Shown piece after piece: positions 51,253-59,355 of a DNA stretch of 64,000 bases. Both the position numbers and the translations under genes were made by a program. The notes below the pieces were generated by a model that saw nothing but the letters and a program-made list of their open reading frames with translations, was not told the origin of the DNA and did not search any database. The DNA comes from Streptomyces massasporeus (GTDB lineage: Bacteria; Actinomycetota; Actinomycetes; Streptomycetales; Streptomycetaceae), in contig NZ_BMSE01000007.1 in the NCBI RefSeq assembly GCF_014648995.1, positions 186,001-250,000 on the forward strand, read 5' to 3'. Positions within the stretch are counted from its first letter, which is position 1, and each line of letters starts with the position of its first letter.

Positions 51253-52704
51253 GTGGCGTCCCCTCGTCGCCGAACACCCCGACGCCGGGTCTGGCCCAAG
51301 ATCAGGCTCCTGCTCCTCGTGGCGGTGGTCGCCGCAGGCGGCACGGCGCTGTATCCCGTGTGGAAGGCGGCGAACCCGGATCCGCCCGAGCTGAAGATCC
51401 GCTACCGGACCGACACCCCGGCGACGGCCACGGCGGCCAAGCCGTCGTTCGAGGTCTTCAACGACACGGACAAGTCAGTGCCGTTGAGCGATGTGACGCT
51501 CCGGTACTGGTTCACGGCCGACGGCGCGGCGGGCGCCTCCTCGTACGCATTCAACTGTGTCAACGTCGTCTTCGGCTGCTCGAACGTGGCCGGGCGGGTC
51601 GTCGCGATGGACAAGGCCACCGACACCGCCGACCACTATCTGGAGGTCCGGTTCACGGCCGCCGCGGGCAGCCTGAAGCCCGGCGCCAACAGCAAGGGCA
51701 TCGACCTCCAGCTGTTCCGCACCGACCACAAGAAGCTGAAGCAGTCCGACGACCGCTCCTTCGACGCGGAGATGACCAGCTACAAGGAGGCGGAGAAGGT
51801 CACCGCCTACAAGCGGGGCGTCCTCGCCTGGGGCGAGGAGCCGGACGGCACCAAGGCGAGCGACGACAAGAAGGCGGCGGCGAAGGCTTCGGCACCCGCC
51901 CCCGTCCCGGCCCCTCCGGCCGGGGTGCTGTTCGACGACTTCACCTACCAGGGCCCCAAAGACCCGGCCCTGTTCAAGCACGGCTGGCTGGTCCGCACCA
52001 GCAAGGGCGGCCCGGGCGTCGAGAACACCTGGTCCGCGAGCGGCGTCAGCTTCCCCACCGCCGAGGGCTCCCACGCCGACGGCCAGGTGCTCAACCTGCG
52101 GGCGAGCACGGACGGCACCAAGGCCGGGACGAAGCAGGCGAGCCTCGGCACGGCCGCGAGCAAGTTCCGCGACGGCACCTACGCGGCCCGGATCCACTTC
52201 AGCGACGAGCCGGCCACCGGGGACTCCGGCGACCACGTCAACCAGACCTTCTACACCATCGGCGGCACGGGCTCGAAGTACAGCGAGCTGGACAACGAGT
52301 ACCTGCCGAACGGCGGCTGGGGCAGGCCCGGTCCCAAGCTCGACACCGTGACCTGGTTCGACCACAAGACGAACGACCGGGTCTACAAGACCACGAACAA
52401 GAGCCTCGACACCTGGCACACCGTGCTGATCCGGGTGAAGGACGGCGTCGTCGCCTACTGGCTCGACGGCAAGAAGGTCTTTCTCAGCAGCGGAAAGTAC
52501 GCCCCTCGCGCGGACATGTCCGTGAACTTCAACCACTGGTTCATCGATCTGCCGTTCAAGGGCGACCGCGCCTGGGACATGAAGGTGGACTGGCTCTACT
52601 ACAACGCGAACGACACCCTCTCGGCGAAGCAGGTGCAGTCCGCTGTCGACGGCTTCACCGATGAGGGCATGAACTACTTCGACACGGTTCGGGAGTCCCG
52701 GTGA
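51253..52704 (+). CDS. Membrane-anchored CBM3 / GH16-like polysaccharide-active protein
   Basis: 483 residues from a GTG (AAGGAG upstream). A basic N-terminus and one hydrophobic segment (about 18-36, LLLLVAVVAAGGTALYP) anchor or export it. Residues about 45-190 look like a family-3 carbohydrate-binding module (LKIRYRTDTPATATAAKPSF then EVFNDTDKSVPLSDVTLRYW). An Ala/Pro/Lys linker follows. The C-terminal region (about 225-483) looks like a concanavalin-type beta-sandwich with E345, D347 and E349 in SELDNEYLP, matching the GH16 E-x-D-x-E catalytic pattern. Its stop overlaps the start of the NodB-type gene. Probable role: binding and trimming an exported polysaccharide. Confidence 0.8.
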   Translation: MASPRRRTPRRRVWPKIRLLLLVAVVAAGGTALYPVWKAANPDPPELKIRYRTDTPATATAAKPSFEVFNDTDKSVPLSDVTLRYWFTADGAAGASSYAFNCVNVVFGCSNVAGRVVAMDKATDTADHYLEVRFTAAAGSLKPGANSKGIDLQLFRTDHKKLKQSDDRSFDAEMTSYKEAEKVTAYKRGVLAWGEEPDGTKASDDKKAAAKASAPAPVPAPPAGVLFDDFTYQGPKDPALFKHGWLVRTSKGGPGVENTWSASGVSFPTAEGSHADGQVLNLRASTDGTKAGTKQASLGTAASKFRDGTYAARIHFSDEPATGDSGDHVNQTFYTIGGTGSKYSELDNEYLPNGGWGRPGPKLDTVTWFDHKTNDRVYKTTNKSLDTWHTVLIRVKDGVVAYWLDGKKVFLSSGKYAPRADMSVNFNHWFIDLPFKGDRAWDMKVDWLYYNANDTLSAKQVQSAVDGFTDEGMNYFDTVRESR

Positions 52705-54188
52705 GGAAAAGGCGGTCCGGCGCCCACAGGCACGCTGCCGAGGCAACGGAGGACAAACCGGTGGTGAGCAGGCGCTCCGCGCTGCTGATGGGCGGTACGG
52801 GAGGCGTCGCCATGGCCGGCGGCGGCGCGTGGCTGGGCAAGGTGGTGGCGCAGCCCGCCGCGGCCCCGGTCGCCGCGGGAGGCATCGGGGGCCTCACCAC
52901 GCCTCCCCTCTACGCCCCCTCCGGCCGCCGCCCCAAGTACCGCCGGGCGACGTGGTCCCAGCAGTTCCAGTCCGGCCACGGCTGGACGCCCGGGGGCGCG
53001 GGCACCGCGTCGGCCGAGGCGAACGACAAGTCCGTCTTCGTGCGCGGCACCCAGTCGGTCCGGGTGACCACGGGCGGCACCGGCAAGCAGAGTTACGTCC
53101 GCAAGACGGGCCTGCCGGCGATGAGCCTGACGGGCAAGATGATCCGGCTGGTCTTCCGCGTCGACGACGTGACGAACCTGGCCAAGCTCGTCTTCTACCT
53201 GGGCAGCGGTTCCCTCGCGAACCACTTCGCCTGGACGCACCACGTCCACTCCAAGACGTCCGCGAACTACGTCCAGTCCGGGGAGTGGGTGACCGTCCAC
53301 CTCCAGTGGGCGGATGTGGCCGCGGCGGCGGGCACGTACTCCATCGGCGCCGACGGCAAGCCGTCCACGAAGACCGGCTTCACCGACATGTCGTTCGCCG
53401 TGTACGACGACGCGGGCGGTCCGGTGACCTACCGGCTGCAGGCCGTCGAGCTGATACCGGACACCGTCTCGGTCTTCCCCAAGGGCGTCGTCTCCATCAC
53501 CTTCGACGACTCCCACAAGTCGATCCACGACCTGGCCCGGCCGGTCATGGACCGCTTCGGCTTCCCCGGCACGGTCTACAACATCGCCGACGCCATCGGT
53601 ACGGGCAGCTTCCTGACGCTCGACCAGATGCGCTCGATGCAGGACTTCTCCGGCTGGGAGATGGGGGGCCACTCGTACGCGAACGCCGTCCACACGGCCA
53701 GCTACCCCAAGCTGACCGCCGAGCAGGCCGACGACGACTTCCGCAAGCTGCGCGAGTGGCTGGTGTCCAACGGCTTCACCAGCGAGCACTTCGCCTATCC
53801 GCACGGCGCGTTCCAGAAGACCTCCGACGGGGTCCCGGTCGACCAGATCGCGAGCCGGCACTTCACCACGGCCCGGTCGATCATCTCCGAGACGATCGAG
53901 TCGTTCGCGCCGGCGATGCCGTACCGCCTCAAGGCGCTGACGGGCATCAACGACGGTACGGGGATCGGCGGTACGGCTCTGTCGAAGCTGACGGGCGCGG
54001 GCGGCCGGCTCGACCGGTGCGTCAACAGCGGCGACTGGCTGATCCTCTGCCTGCACAAGGTCGTCGACGGCGCCCCCGCGACGAGCACCGAGATCGGCAA
54101 GGCGGGTCTGGAGACGCTGATGAAGGCGATCGACGACCGGGACATCCCGGTGCTGACGGTCGAGGAGGCCATGGCCTCCTACACCTGA
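52701..54188 (+). CDS. NodB-homology polysaccharide deacetylase, Tat-exported
   Basis: 495 residues from a GTG overlapping the upstream stop. A twin-arginine motif VVSRRSALLMGGTGG lies about 25 residues in, followed by a hydrophobic stretch. A sandwich-like domain occupies about 60-250. The NodB domain starts VVSITFDDSHKSIHD (D269, D270). Motif 2 reads GGHSYANAVH with H324; the expected second His at +4 is Asn328, and the next His is 331. FAYPHGAF is motif 3. Motif 2 is thus atypical, so metal binding and activity need testing. Likely role: N-deacetylation of an extracellular polysaccharide made by the facing genes. Confidence 0.85.
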   Translation: MRKRRSGAHRHAAEATEDKPVVSRRSALLMGGTGGVAMAGGGAWLGKVVAQPAAAPVAAGGIGGLTTPPLYAPSGRRPKYRRATWSQQFQSGHGWTPGGAGTASAEANDKSVFVRGTQSVRVTTGGTGKQSYVRKTGLPAMSLTGKMIRLVFRVDDVTNLAKLVFYLGSGSLANHFAWTHHVHSKTSANYVQSGEWVTVHLQWADVAAAAGTYSIGADGKPSTKTGFTDMSFAVYDDAGGPVTYRLQAVELIPDTVSVFPKGVVSITFDDSHKSIHDLARPVMDRFGFPGTVYNIADAIGTGSFLTLDQMRSMQDFSGWEMGGHSYANAVHTASYPKLTAEQADDDFRKLREWLVSNGFTSEHFAYPHGAFQKTSDGVPVDQIASRHFTTARSIISETIESFAPAMPYRLKALTGINDGTGIGGTALSKLTGAGGRLDRCVNSGDWLILCLHKVVDGAPATSTEIGKAGLETLMKAIDDRDIPVLTVEEAMASYT

Positions 54189-54215
54189 GGCCCGGACGTC
54201 CGGCCCGGACACACA

Positions 54216-54249
54216 AGAGAGGGGCGGCCCCCCGGCCGCCCCTCTCTTC
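54216..54249. terminator. Bidirectional terminator between the two exopolysaccharide operons
   Basis: Perfect 15-bp arms (AAGAGAGGGGCGGCC at 54216-54230; reverse complement at 54235-54249) with a 4-base loop, with purine and pyrimidine ends on each side, between convergent genes. Confidence 0.75.
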
Positions 54250-54263
54250 GTTCTCCCGCGGCT

Positions 54264-56021
54264 CTACCAGCCGCCCTGCCCGTACCCCTGGCCCTGTCCC
54301 TGGCCCTGCTGCCACGACGGGTCCTGGGGCGGATATCCGCCCTGCCCGTAGCCCTGCCCCGGGTACTGCTGCTGGTACGGGTCCTGGTGACCGGGGTGCC
54401 CGCCCTGCCACTGCTGCTGACCGGCCGGGGCCGGCGACCCCCAGCTCACGCGCTGCTGCGGGACGCCCGCGTGGTGCTCCTCGTCATAGCCGGGGATCGG
54501 CTGCGGCTGGGAGGGGATGCCGCCCGTCGGGCGGGGCCTGGTGCGCAGCGCCACGCCCTCCAGACGCATCAACTGGAGCGTCTCGGTGACCTTCTTGTCG
54601 GAGTACGGGTCCTCTTCCTCGAAGATCTCCGTCACATCGCTCTCGTGATCTCCGGCCACGGACACCTCGACGCCGCCCTGGCGGGTGCCCCAACTGCCCT
54701 TGTGGAGGGTGAACAGGGCGTAGAACCGCAGCGGGGTCAGCAGCGTCAGCTGGATCACGCCGTAGATCGGCGCGAGCAGGAACATGCCGAAACGCTTGAT
54801 GAAGCCCATCCCGCGCCGCGGGAAGTCGAGGTAGCGCACATTGCGCAGATAGCCCATCAGCACCATGAAGACCAGGTAGTCGCCGATGTGGTTGACGAAC
54901 TGCTGGGGCTTCATGATGGGCAGGATGACCATCGAGTAGAACATCGCCGAGCCGAAGACCAGCCACAGGGCGAGTTCCATGCAGGTCAGCCAGAAGGCCG
55001 GCCGGTACTTCTTCTGGTGCCGGAACGCCCAGAGCGACTCGCGGAAGAAGGACTTGTTCCAGCGCACCTGCTGGCGCAGGAAGTGCGGCAGCTTCTCGGG
55101 GACCGCCGTGTAGCCGACGGCGGTCTCCTGGAAGACGACCTGGCCCTCCATCAGGCAGTAGTTGGTCATGCGGCGGTCGTCACCGAAGACGGCCGGCTTG
55201 CCCAGGAACTGCTGGTTGAGGAAGTCCGGCAGGTATTTGCGCACCAGCGTGCCGCGGTACGCGGAGAGCGCGCCGCAGCAGCACAGCACCGACTTCAGCC
55301 GCGAGTAGGCGGCCCGCTCGAACAGGAACGAGTTGCCGTAGCGCAGGTCCTGGAGGCGGGTGAAGATGTTGCTGTCGTGGTTGAGCGCCAGCACCATGCC
55401 GGTGGAGGCCATGATCTTCTCGTCGGCCAGCGGCAGCAGCAGCTCGCGCACGGTGTCCCGGGACAGCACGGTGTCCGAGTCGACGCACAGGAAGATGTCG
55501 GAGTAGGGCGCCGCCTCGAAGCCCAGCGCCAGCGCCTCGCGCTTGCCCTTGTTCTCGGGCTGGACGCTGACGGTGTACTTGACGCCCTTGGCCTCGAACT
55601 CCCGGCGCATCTTCTTCGCGGCCCGGATGCCGGAGTCGTTGGCGCTGGCGTCGTCGATGATGTGGATCTCGTTCGGCAGGCGGCTCTGCGCGAGGAGGCT
55701 GCGCATGCCCTGCTCGAACATCACCGGGTCCTCGTTGTAGATCGGGATGACCGCGGTGACCCAGGCGTTCTCCAGGTACTCCAGCTCCTCCCGCCCGGCC
55801 TTGGCCGGACGGTAGAAGAGGGCGCCGAACATCTTCAGGGCCAGCAGGCCCATGGCACCCATGGAGTACAGGTGCAGGGAACCGGCGTCGAGCCGGGTGG
55901 CGATCAGTGCGGCGAGGCCCAGGAAGACGAAGTACGAGACCTTCAGGTGCCGTCGCTTGCGGTGGGCCCGACGGCCACCGGAGTCGACGGCTCCCGGTAT
56001 GTACGTATCGTCGGCAGTCAC
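54264..56021 (-). CDS. Hyaluronan-synthase-like family-2 glycosyltransferase with Q/G/Y-rich tail
   Basis: 585 residues from a GTG at 56021 (GTGA overlap with the dehydrogenase stop). Two N-terminal helices precede the GT2 domain: VTAVIPIYNEDP, EIHIIDDASAND, CVDSDTVLSRD, GDDRRMTNYCL and HFLRQQVRWNKSFFRES. Several C-terminal helices follow, then the segment FTLHKGSWGTR; GDDR, QQxRW and WGTR are shared with class I hyaluronan synthases. Such enzymes polymerise and export a chain. After residue about 525 comes a disordered tail rich in Gln, Gly, Pro and Tyr (YGQGGYPPQDPSWQQGQGQG). Sugar specificity is inferred only. Confidence 0.88.
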   Translation of the reverse strand: MTADDTYIPGAVDSGGRRAHRKRRHLKVSYFVFLGLAALIATRLDAGSLHLYSMGAMGLLALKMFGALFYRPAKAGREELEYLENAWVTAVIPIYNEDPVMFEQGMRSLLAQSRLPNEIHIIDDASANDSGIRAAKKMRREFEAKGVKYTVSVQPENKGKREALALGFEAAPYSDIFLCVDSDTVLSRDTVRELLLPLADEKIMASTGMVLALNHDSNIFTRLQDLRYGNSFLFERAAYSRLKSVLCCCGALSAYRGTLVRKYLPDFLNQQFLGKPAVFGDDRRMTNYCLMEGQVVFQETAVGYTAVPEKLPHFLRQQVRWNKSFFRESLWAFRHQKKYRPAFWLTCMELALWLVFGSAMFYSMVILPIMKPQQFVNHIGDYLVFMVLMGYLRNVRYLDFPRRGMGFIKRFGMFLLAPIYGVIQLTLLTPLRFYALFTLHKGSWGTRQGGVEVSVAGDHESDVTEIFEEEDPYSDKKVTETLQLMRLEGVALRTRPRPTGGIPSQPQPIPGYDEEHHAGVPQQRVSWGSPAPAGQQQWQGGHPGHQDPYQQQYPGQGYGQGGYPPQDPSWQQGQGQGQGYGQGGW

Positions 56022-57289
56022 AGCTTGACCACCCGCGGGTGGTCGGCGGATTTGCCCCGGGTGTCGAAGAGCGCCCGGGCGCGGTCGGCCAGCTCGTCGA
56101 GGTCTATCTCGCGGTGCGGCTGGAGCAGGATCGTCAGGTCGGCGGCCTCGGCGGCGGCGAGGTAGTCCTCGGCCCGCTCGACGGGCGCACCGGCGACGCG
56201 CCAGTCCTCGACCCGCGGGTCGAAGTAGACGAGCTCGGCACCGCGTGCGAGGAGGTTCTCCGCGACGGCCAGGGCCGGGCTCTCGCGCTGGTCGGAGATG
56301 TCCGGCTTGTAGGTCACGCCGAGCAGCAGGACCCGGGAGCCGCGCACGGCCTTGCCCTGGTCGTTGAGCAGATCGGCGGCCCGGTTCACCACGTGCACGG
56401 GCATGCGCTGGTTGATCTCCTGCGCCAGCTCCACGAACCGGAACGGGATGCCCAGCGAACGTACCTTGTACGACAGGTAGTTGGGGTCGATCGGAATGCA
56501 GTGCCCGCCGACGCCGGGACCCGGGTAGAACGGCGCGAACCCGAACGGCTTCGTGGAAGCACACCGGATGGCGTCCCACAGATCGACGCCGATCTCGCGG
56601 CAGAACATCGACATCTCGTTGACGAGCGCGATGTTGACGTGCCGGTACGTGTTCTCCAGCAGCTTGGCCATCTCGGCCTCGCGGGTGCCCTTGGCCTCGA
56701 CGACCCGGTTCACGAACCGCTCGTAGAGGGCGCGGGCGGCCTTGGTGCAGTCGGCCGTGATGCCGCCGACGACCTTGGGGGTGTTCTCCAGGCCGAAGGA
56801 GGGGTTGCCCGGGTCGATGCGCTCGGGCGAGAAGGCGAGGTGGAAGTCGATGCCGACGCGCAGGCCCCCGGCCTCCAGACGCGGCCGGACGACCTCGTCG
56901 GTCGTGCCCGGGTACGTCGTCGACTCCAGGACCACGAGCGTGCCGGCGCTGAGGTGGGCGGCGATGTCGTCCACGGCGGCGTGCACCGCACCGAGGTCCG
57001 GGGCGCCGTGCTCGGTGAGCGGCGTGGGAACGCACACCACGACCGCGGCGGCGCCGGCGATCACGTCGGCCCGGTCGACGGCCTCGAAGCCCTGCTCGCG
57101 CATGGCGCGCACGTCGGCGTCGGAGATGTCGTCGACATGCGAACGGCCGGCGTTCAGTCCCTCGACCACCCGTCGGCTGCGGTCGAGACCGACCACCTTC
57201 AGGCCCGCGGCGGCTGCGGACCTGGCCAACGGCAGCCCCACGTAACCGAGTCCGACAACGACAAGATCCACCGTGGAGGATCTGCTCAC
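56018..57289 (-). CDS. Nucleotide-sugar 6-dehydrogenase, UDP-N-acetylhexosamine type
   Basis: 423 residues from the GTG at 57289. NAD motif VVVGLGYVGLPLARSAAAAG, AFSPERIDPGNPSFGL, NTYRHVNIALVNEMSMFCREIGVD in substance, and the catalytic Cys in GPGVGGHCIPIDPNYLSYK. The GGHC-x-P-x-D form marks the WbpA/WecC branch (UDP-GlcNAc or UDP-ManNAc dehydrogenases); UDP-glucose dehydrogenases usually have GGSCFPKD. It oxidises C6 to give an acidic sugar nucleotide for the downstream glycosyltransferase. First gene of that two-gene operon. Confidence 0.88.
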   Translation of the reverse strand: MSRSSTVDLVVVGLGYVGLPLARSAAAAGLKVVGLDRSRRVVEGLNAGRSHVDDISDADVRAMREQGFEAVDRADVIAGAAAVVVCVPTPLTEHGAPDLGAVHAAVDDIAAHLSAGTLVVLESTTYPGTTDEVVRPRLEAGGLRVGIDFHLAFSPERIDPGNPSFGLENTPKVVGGITADCTKAARALYERFVNRVVEAKGTREAEMAKLLENTYRHVNIALVNEMSMFCREIGVDLWDAIRCASTKPFGFAPFYPGPGVGGHCIPIDPNYLSYKVRSLGIPFRFVELAQEINQRMPVHVVNRAADLLNDQGKAVRGSRVLLLGVTYKPDISDQRESPALAVAENLLARGAELVYFDPRVEDWRVAGAPVERAEDYLAAAEAADLTILLQPHREIDLDELADRARALFDTRGKSADHPRVVKL

Positions 57290-57449
57290 GAATTCATCCC
57301 CAACCCCGTTGCCACGGCGTCGGCCAGACGCAGTAGCAACCGGCCCCCCGAGCAAAATCGAACAAGTCCGAGGAGGTTAACAAGACCTTCACTTTTTGAC
57401 CATGTTCACCCTAGGTGCGCCTTGTCACGCACACATCTGTACAACCCTT

Positions 57450-57466
57450 GACACATCTCATGTGTC
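57450..57466. promoter_or_regulatory. GACACAT-CTC-ATGTGTC dyad upstream of the dehydrogenase
   Basis: Perfect 7-bp arms with a 3-base centre, inside an AT-richer 230-base gap upstream of the minus-strand dehydrogenase gene. A CTTGAC/GTCAAG pair (57447-57452 and 57473-57478) also frames the site. On the minus strand the second element gives TTGACG, a possible -35 box, so the dyad could be an operator controlling polymer synthesis. No gene is present between 57290 and 57519. Confidence 0.45.
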
Positions 57467-57519
57467 TGGTGCGTCAAGAGCCTCAAGATGAAGGGATCAG
57501 TTCCGCTTCTTGAAGGCGG

Positions 57520-58539
57520 TCAGATCTCCCGCCAGGCCTCCAGCGCGAGCCCCGGCTCGTCCTTGCGGCGGGTGAGCAGCACGGTCCCGGTCGACGGCGA
57601 GAGGGAGGCGGCGACGACCTCGTCGTGCTCGTCGAGCGCCACCGACACCATGGCGTCGGCGGGCAGCTGGGGCCCGGACTCGGTCCACCAGGCACCGGCC
57701 GACTCCCGCTCGGTCGGATACGCGGCGAAGGCGACCCGGCCACTCGCCGACCGCTGCGCGAGCACGGTGCAGTCGTGCCCCTCGATGACACACCGCACCG
57801 CGGAGACCGGCCCCGGCCCGGCCGACGCCAGCAGGGTCACCGGTTTCTCACCGGGACGCCAGGCGCACAGGTCTCCGGACAGGTTCGTGAAGAACAGGGT
57901 GGTGTGCTCGGCGGACGTGGCGAGCGCGCGCAGGGTCCCCGGACGGACGGGGACATCGACGCCTTCGGCTTGCACCGGCTTCTTCCCGTCCCCCTCCTGT
58001 CGCCAGCGCAGGATCCCGCCGGGCACGCAGGCGTACACCTCCACGAGCCCGGACTCCGCCGCCACGGCGGTCGGCTCCCCCTCGACGTCATGCCCTCCCA
58101 GGTCCAGCCAGCCACCCCAGCCGCCCTTGACCTTCTGGTTGCGCAGGCTCACCCCGCCGCCCTTGTTCCGGACGAAGACGTAGCCGCGCCCCACGCCGTC
58201 GACGGCGACGGCCGGCGCGCCCGTCCGGTCGCCCTTCTGGTCCGGGTGCCCGATCGGGACCCAGTCCAGGGCCGCGAGCCCGGGCCGGAAGTGCGTGGAG
58301 TGCACGAGCCCCGACTCCCCCGACACGGTGGGCCGCCAGGCGGCCAGGTGCGCGTAACCGTCGCGGCCCTGGCCGACCGCCGCGCCCGGGTGCAGCTTCT
58401 GGCTGCCGCCGACGATGCGCGGAGCGTCCTCCCAGGGGCCCGCCGGGCCGCGTTCCGCACGGCACAGGACGGCGTCGCCGGAGGGCAGATAGACAGTGAG
58501 GCGGCCGTCGCGGCCGCGGATGAGCCAGTCGCCGTTCAC
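57520..58539 (-). CDS. Hypothetical beta-propeller-like protein
   Basis: 339 residues. No signal peptide or membrane segment. Repeating units with Trp/Gly strands (GDWLIRGRDGRLTVYLPSG, GYAHLAAWRPTVSGESGLVHS, GRGYVFVRNKGGGVSLRNQKVKGGWGGW, VEVYACVPGGILRWRQ) suggest a propeller or lectin-like (PLL-type) fold. I do not recognise a named family. It lies on the same strand as and upstream of the sugar dehydrogenase, 230 bases away, so it may relate to that system, but co-transcription is doubtful. Confidence 0.7.
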   Translation of the reverse strand: MNGDWLIRGRDGRLTVYLPSGDAVLCRAERGPAGPWEDAPRIVGGSQKLHPGAAVGQGRDGYAHLAAWRPTVSGESGLVHSTHFRPGLAALDWVPIGHPDQKGDRTGAPAVAVDGVGRGYVFVRNKGGGVSLRNQKVKGGWGGWLDLGGHDVEGEPTAVAAESGLVEVYACVPGGILRWRQEGDGKKPVQAEGVDVPVRPGTLRALATSAEHTTLFFTNLSGDLCAWRPGEKPVTLLASAGPGPVSAVRCVIEGHDCTVLAQRSASGRVAFAAYPTERESAGAWWTESGPQLPADAMVSVALDEHDEVVAASLSPSTGTVLLTRRKDEPGLALEAWREI

Positions 58540-58621
58540 GTGTTCACTTTATGCGGCCGACCGGGCCCGGTGCGCCCGCCCACCCCTGCCTCGCGCCCAT
58601 CTCCCGTGCGACCCTGGCCAC

Positions 58622-58993
58622 ATGAACGCCACCGTGCCTGTCCTGGTCGTCGTCGACGCGGCGAACGTCGTCGGTTCGGTGCCGGACGGGTGGTGGCGGG
58701 ACCGTCGGGGCGCGGCGGAGCGGTTGCGTGACCGGTTGGCGTCGGAGGGGGTTCCGGCCGTCTCCGGCCCGGTGGAGATCGTCCTGGTCGTGGAGGGGGC
58801 GGCGCGCGGCGTGGAGTCCGTGCCCGGGGTACGGGTGTCGTCCGCCGCGGGCAGCGGAGACGACCACATCGTCGAGGTGGTGGCCTCGGCCGGTGACCGT
58901 CCCGTCCTGGTGATCACGGCGGACCGGGAGCTGCGGAGGCGGGTCGCGGAGCTGGGGGCGGACGTGGCGGGACCGCGATCTGTTCGTCCGTAG
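58622..58993 (+). CDS. NYN/PIN-like nuclease-fold protein
   Basis: 123 residues from the ATG at 58622. VPVLVVVDAANVVGSVPDGWWRDRRGAAERLRDRL has the first acidic residue and Asn of NYN/YacP-like domains. VEIVLVVEGAARGV, GDDHIVEVVASAGDRPVLVITADRELRRRVAELGADVAGP supplies the further aspartates. The family cleaves RNA or binds nucleic acid with metal ions. It is shorter than typical YacP (about 170 residues). Divergent from the propeller-like gene. No ribosome site is visible, so possibly leaderless. Confidence 0.75.
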   Translation: MNATVPVLVVVDAANVVGSVPDGWWRDRRGAAERLRDRLASEGVPAVSGPVEIVLVVEGAARGVESVPGVRVSSAAGSGDDHIVEVVASAGDRPVLVITADRELRRRVAELGADVAGPRSVRP

Positions 58994-59355
58994 GGTGCCC
59001 TGTTGCCGCTCGGGCCGGGTGGGTCCGCAGCGGGCGTAGTGGAGTACTCGGCGGCGGTGCTGGGGCCGGGTGGGTCCGCAGCCCGGCGTAGCGGGGTGCC
59101 GCTGCGCCCACCCTCCCCCATCGCCCCCAGCGGCACGCATGCCCGCAGCGGGGGCGGCCCGCATGCCCGCAGCTGGGCGGGCCACGACGCTCCCGCACCC
59201 GCCGGACCACGTAAGGGGTCGTGTCGGGGGGTGTCCGCCCGCAGCGGTTGGCGCGTCAACGGACAGTCAGTCGGCGTCCGACCCCATCGCGCCGTTCCGA
59301 GGACGGACACCCCCCCCGGCGCGGCCCCGACCCACACCCAACGGTCAGGCGGAGC
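58994..59355. repeat. Repeat-rich intergenic region without a gene
   Basis: 362 bases between convergent genes. A 19-bp direct repeat occurs at 59012-59030 and 59063-59081, and a 13-bp repeat GCATGCCCGCAGC at 59136-59148 and 59160-59172. A 12-bp perfect inverted repeat, GGGGGGTGTCCG at 59226-59237, has its complement at 59304-59315. Frames crossing it are low-complexity and unsupported. It could be a decayed or rearranged segment or a recombination-prone spacer. Confidence 0.6.

Noticed and set aside
54387..56165. 592-residue plus-strand frame opposite the glycosyltransferase
   Set aside because: Antisense shadow rich in Gln/Arg/Val/Leu; the minus strand carries all GT2 motifs.
54264..57289. 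Naming the glycosyltransferase operon a hyaluronan biosynthesis operon
   Set aside because: The synthase is hyaluronan-synthase-like, but the dehydrogenase is of the UDP-HexNAc type, so the product is left open.
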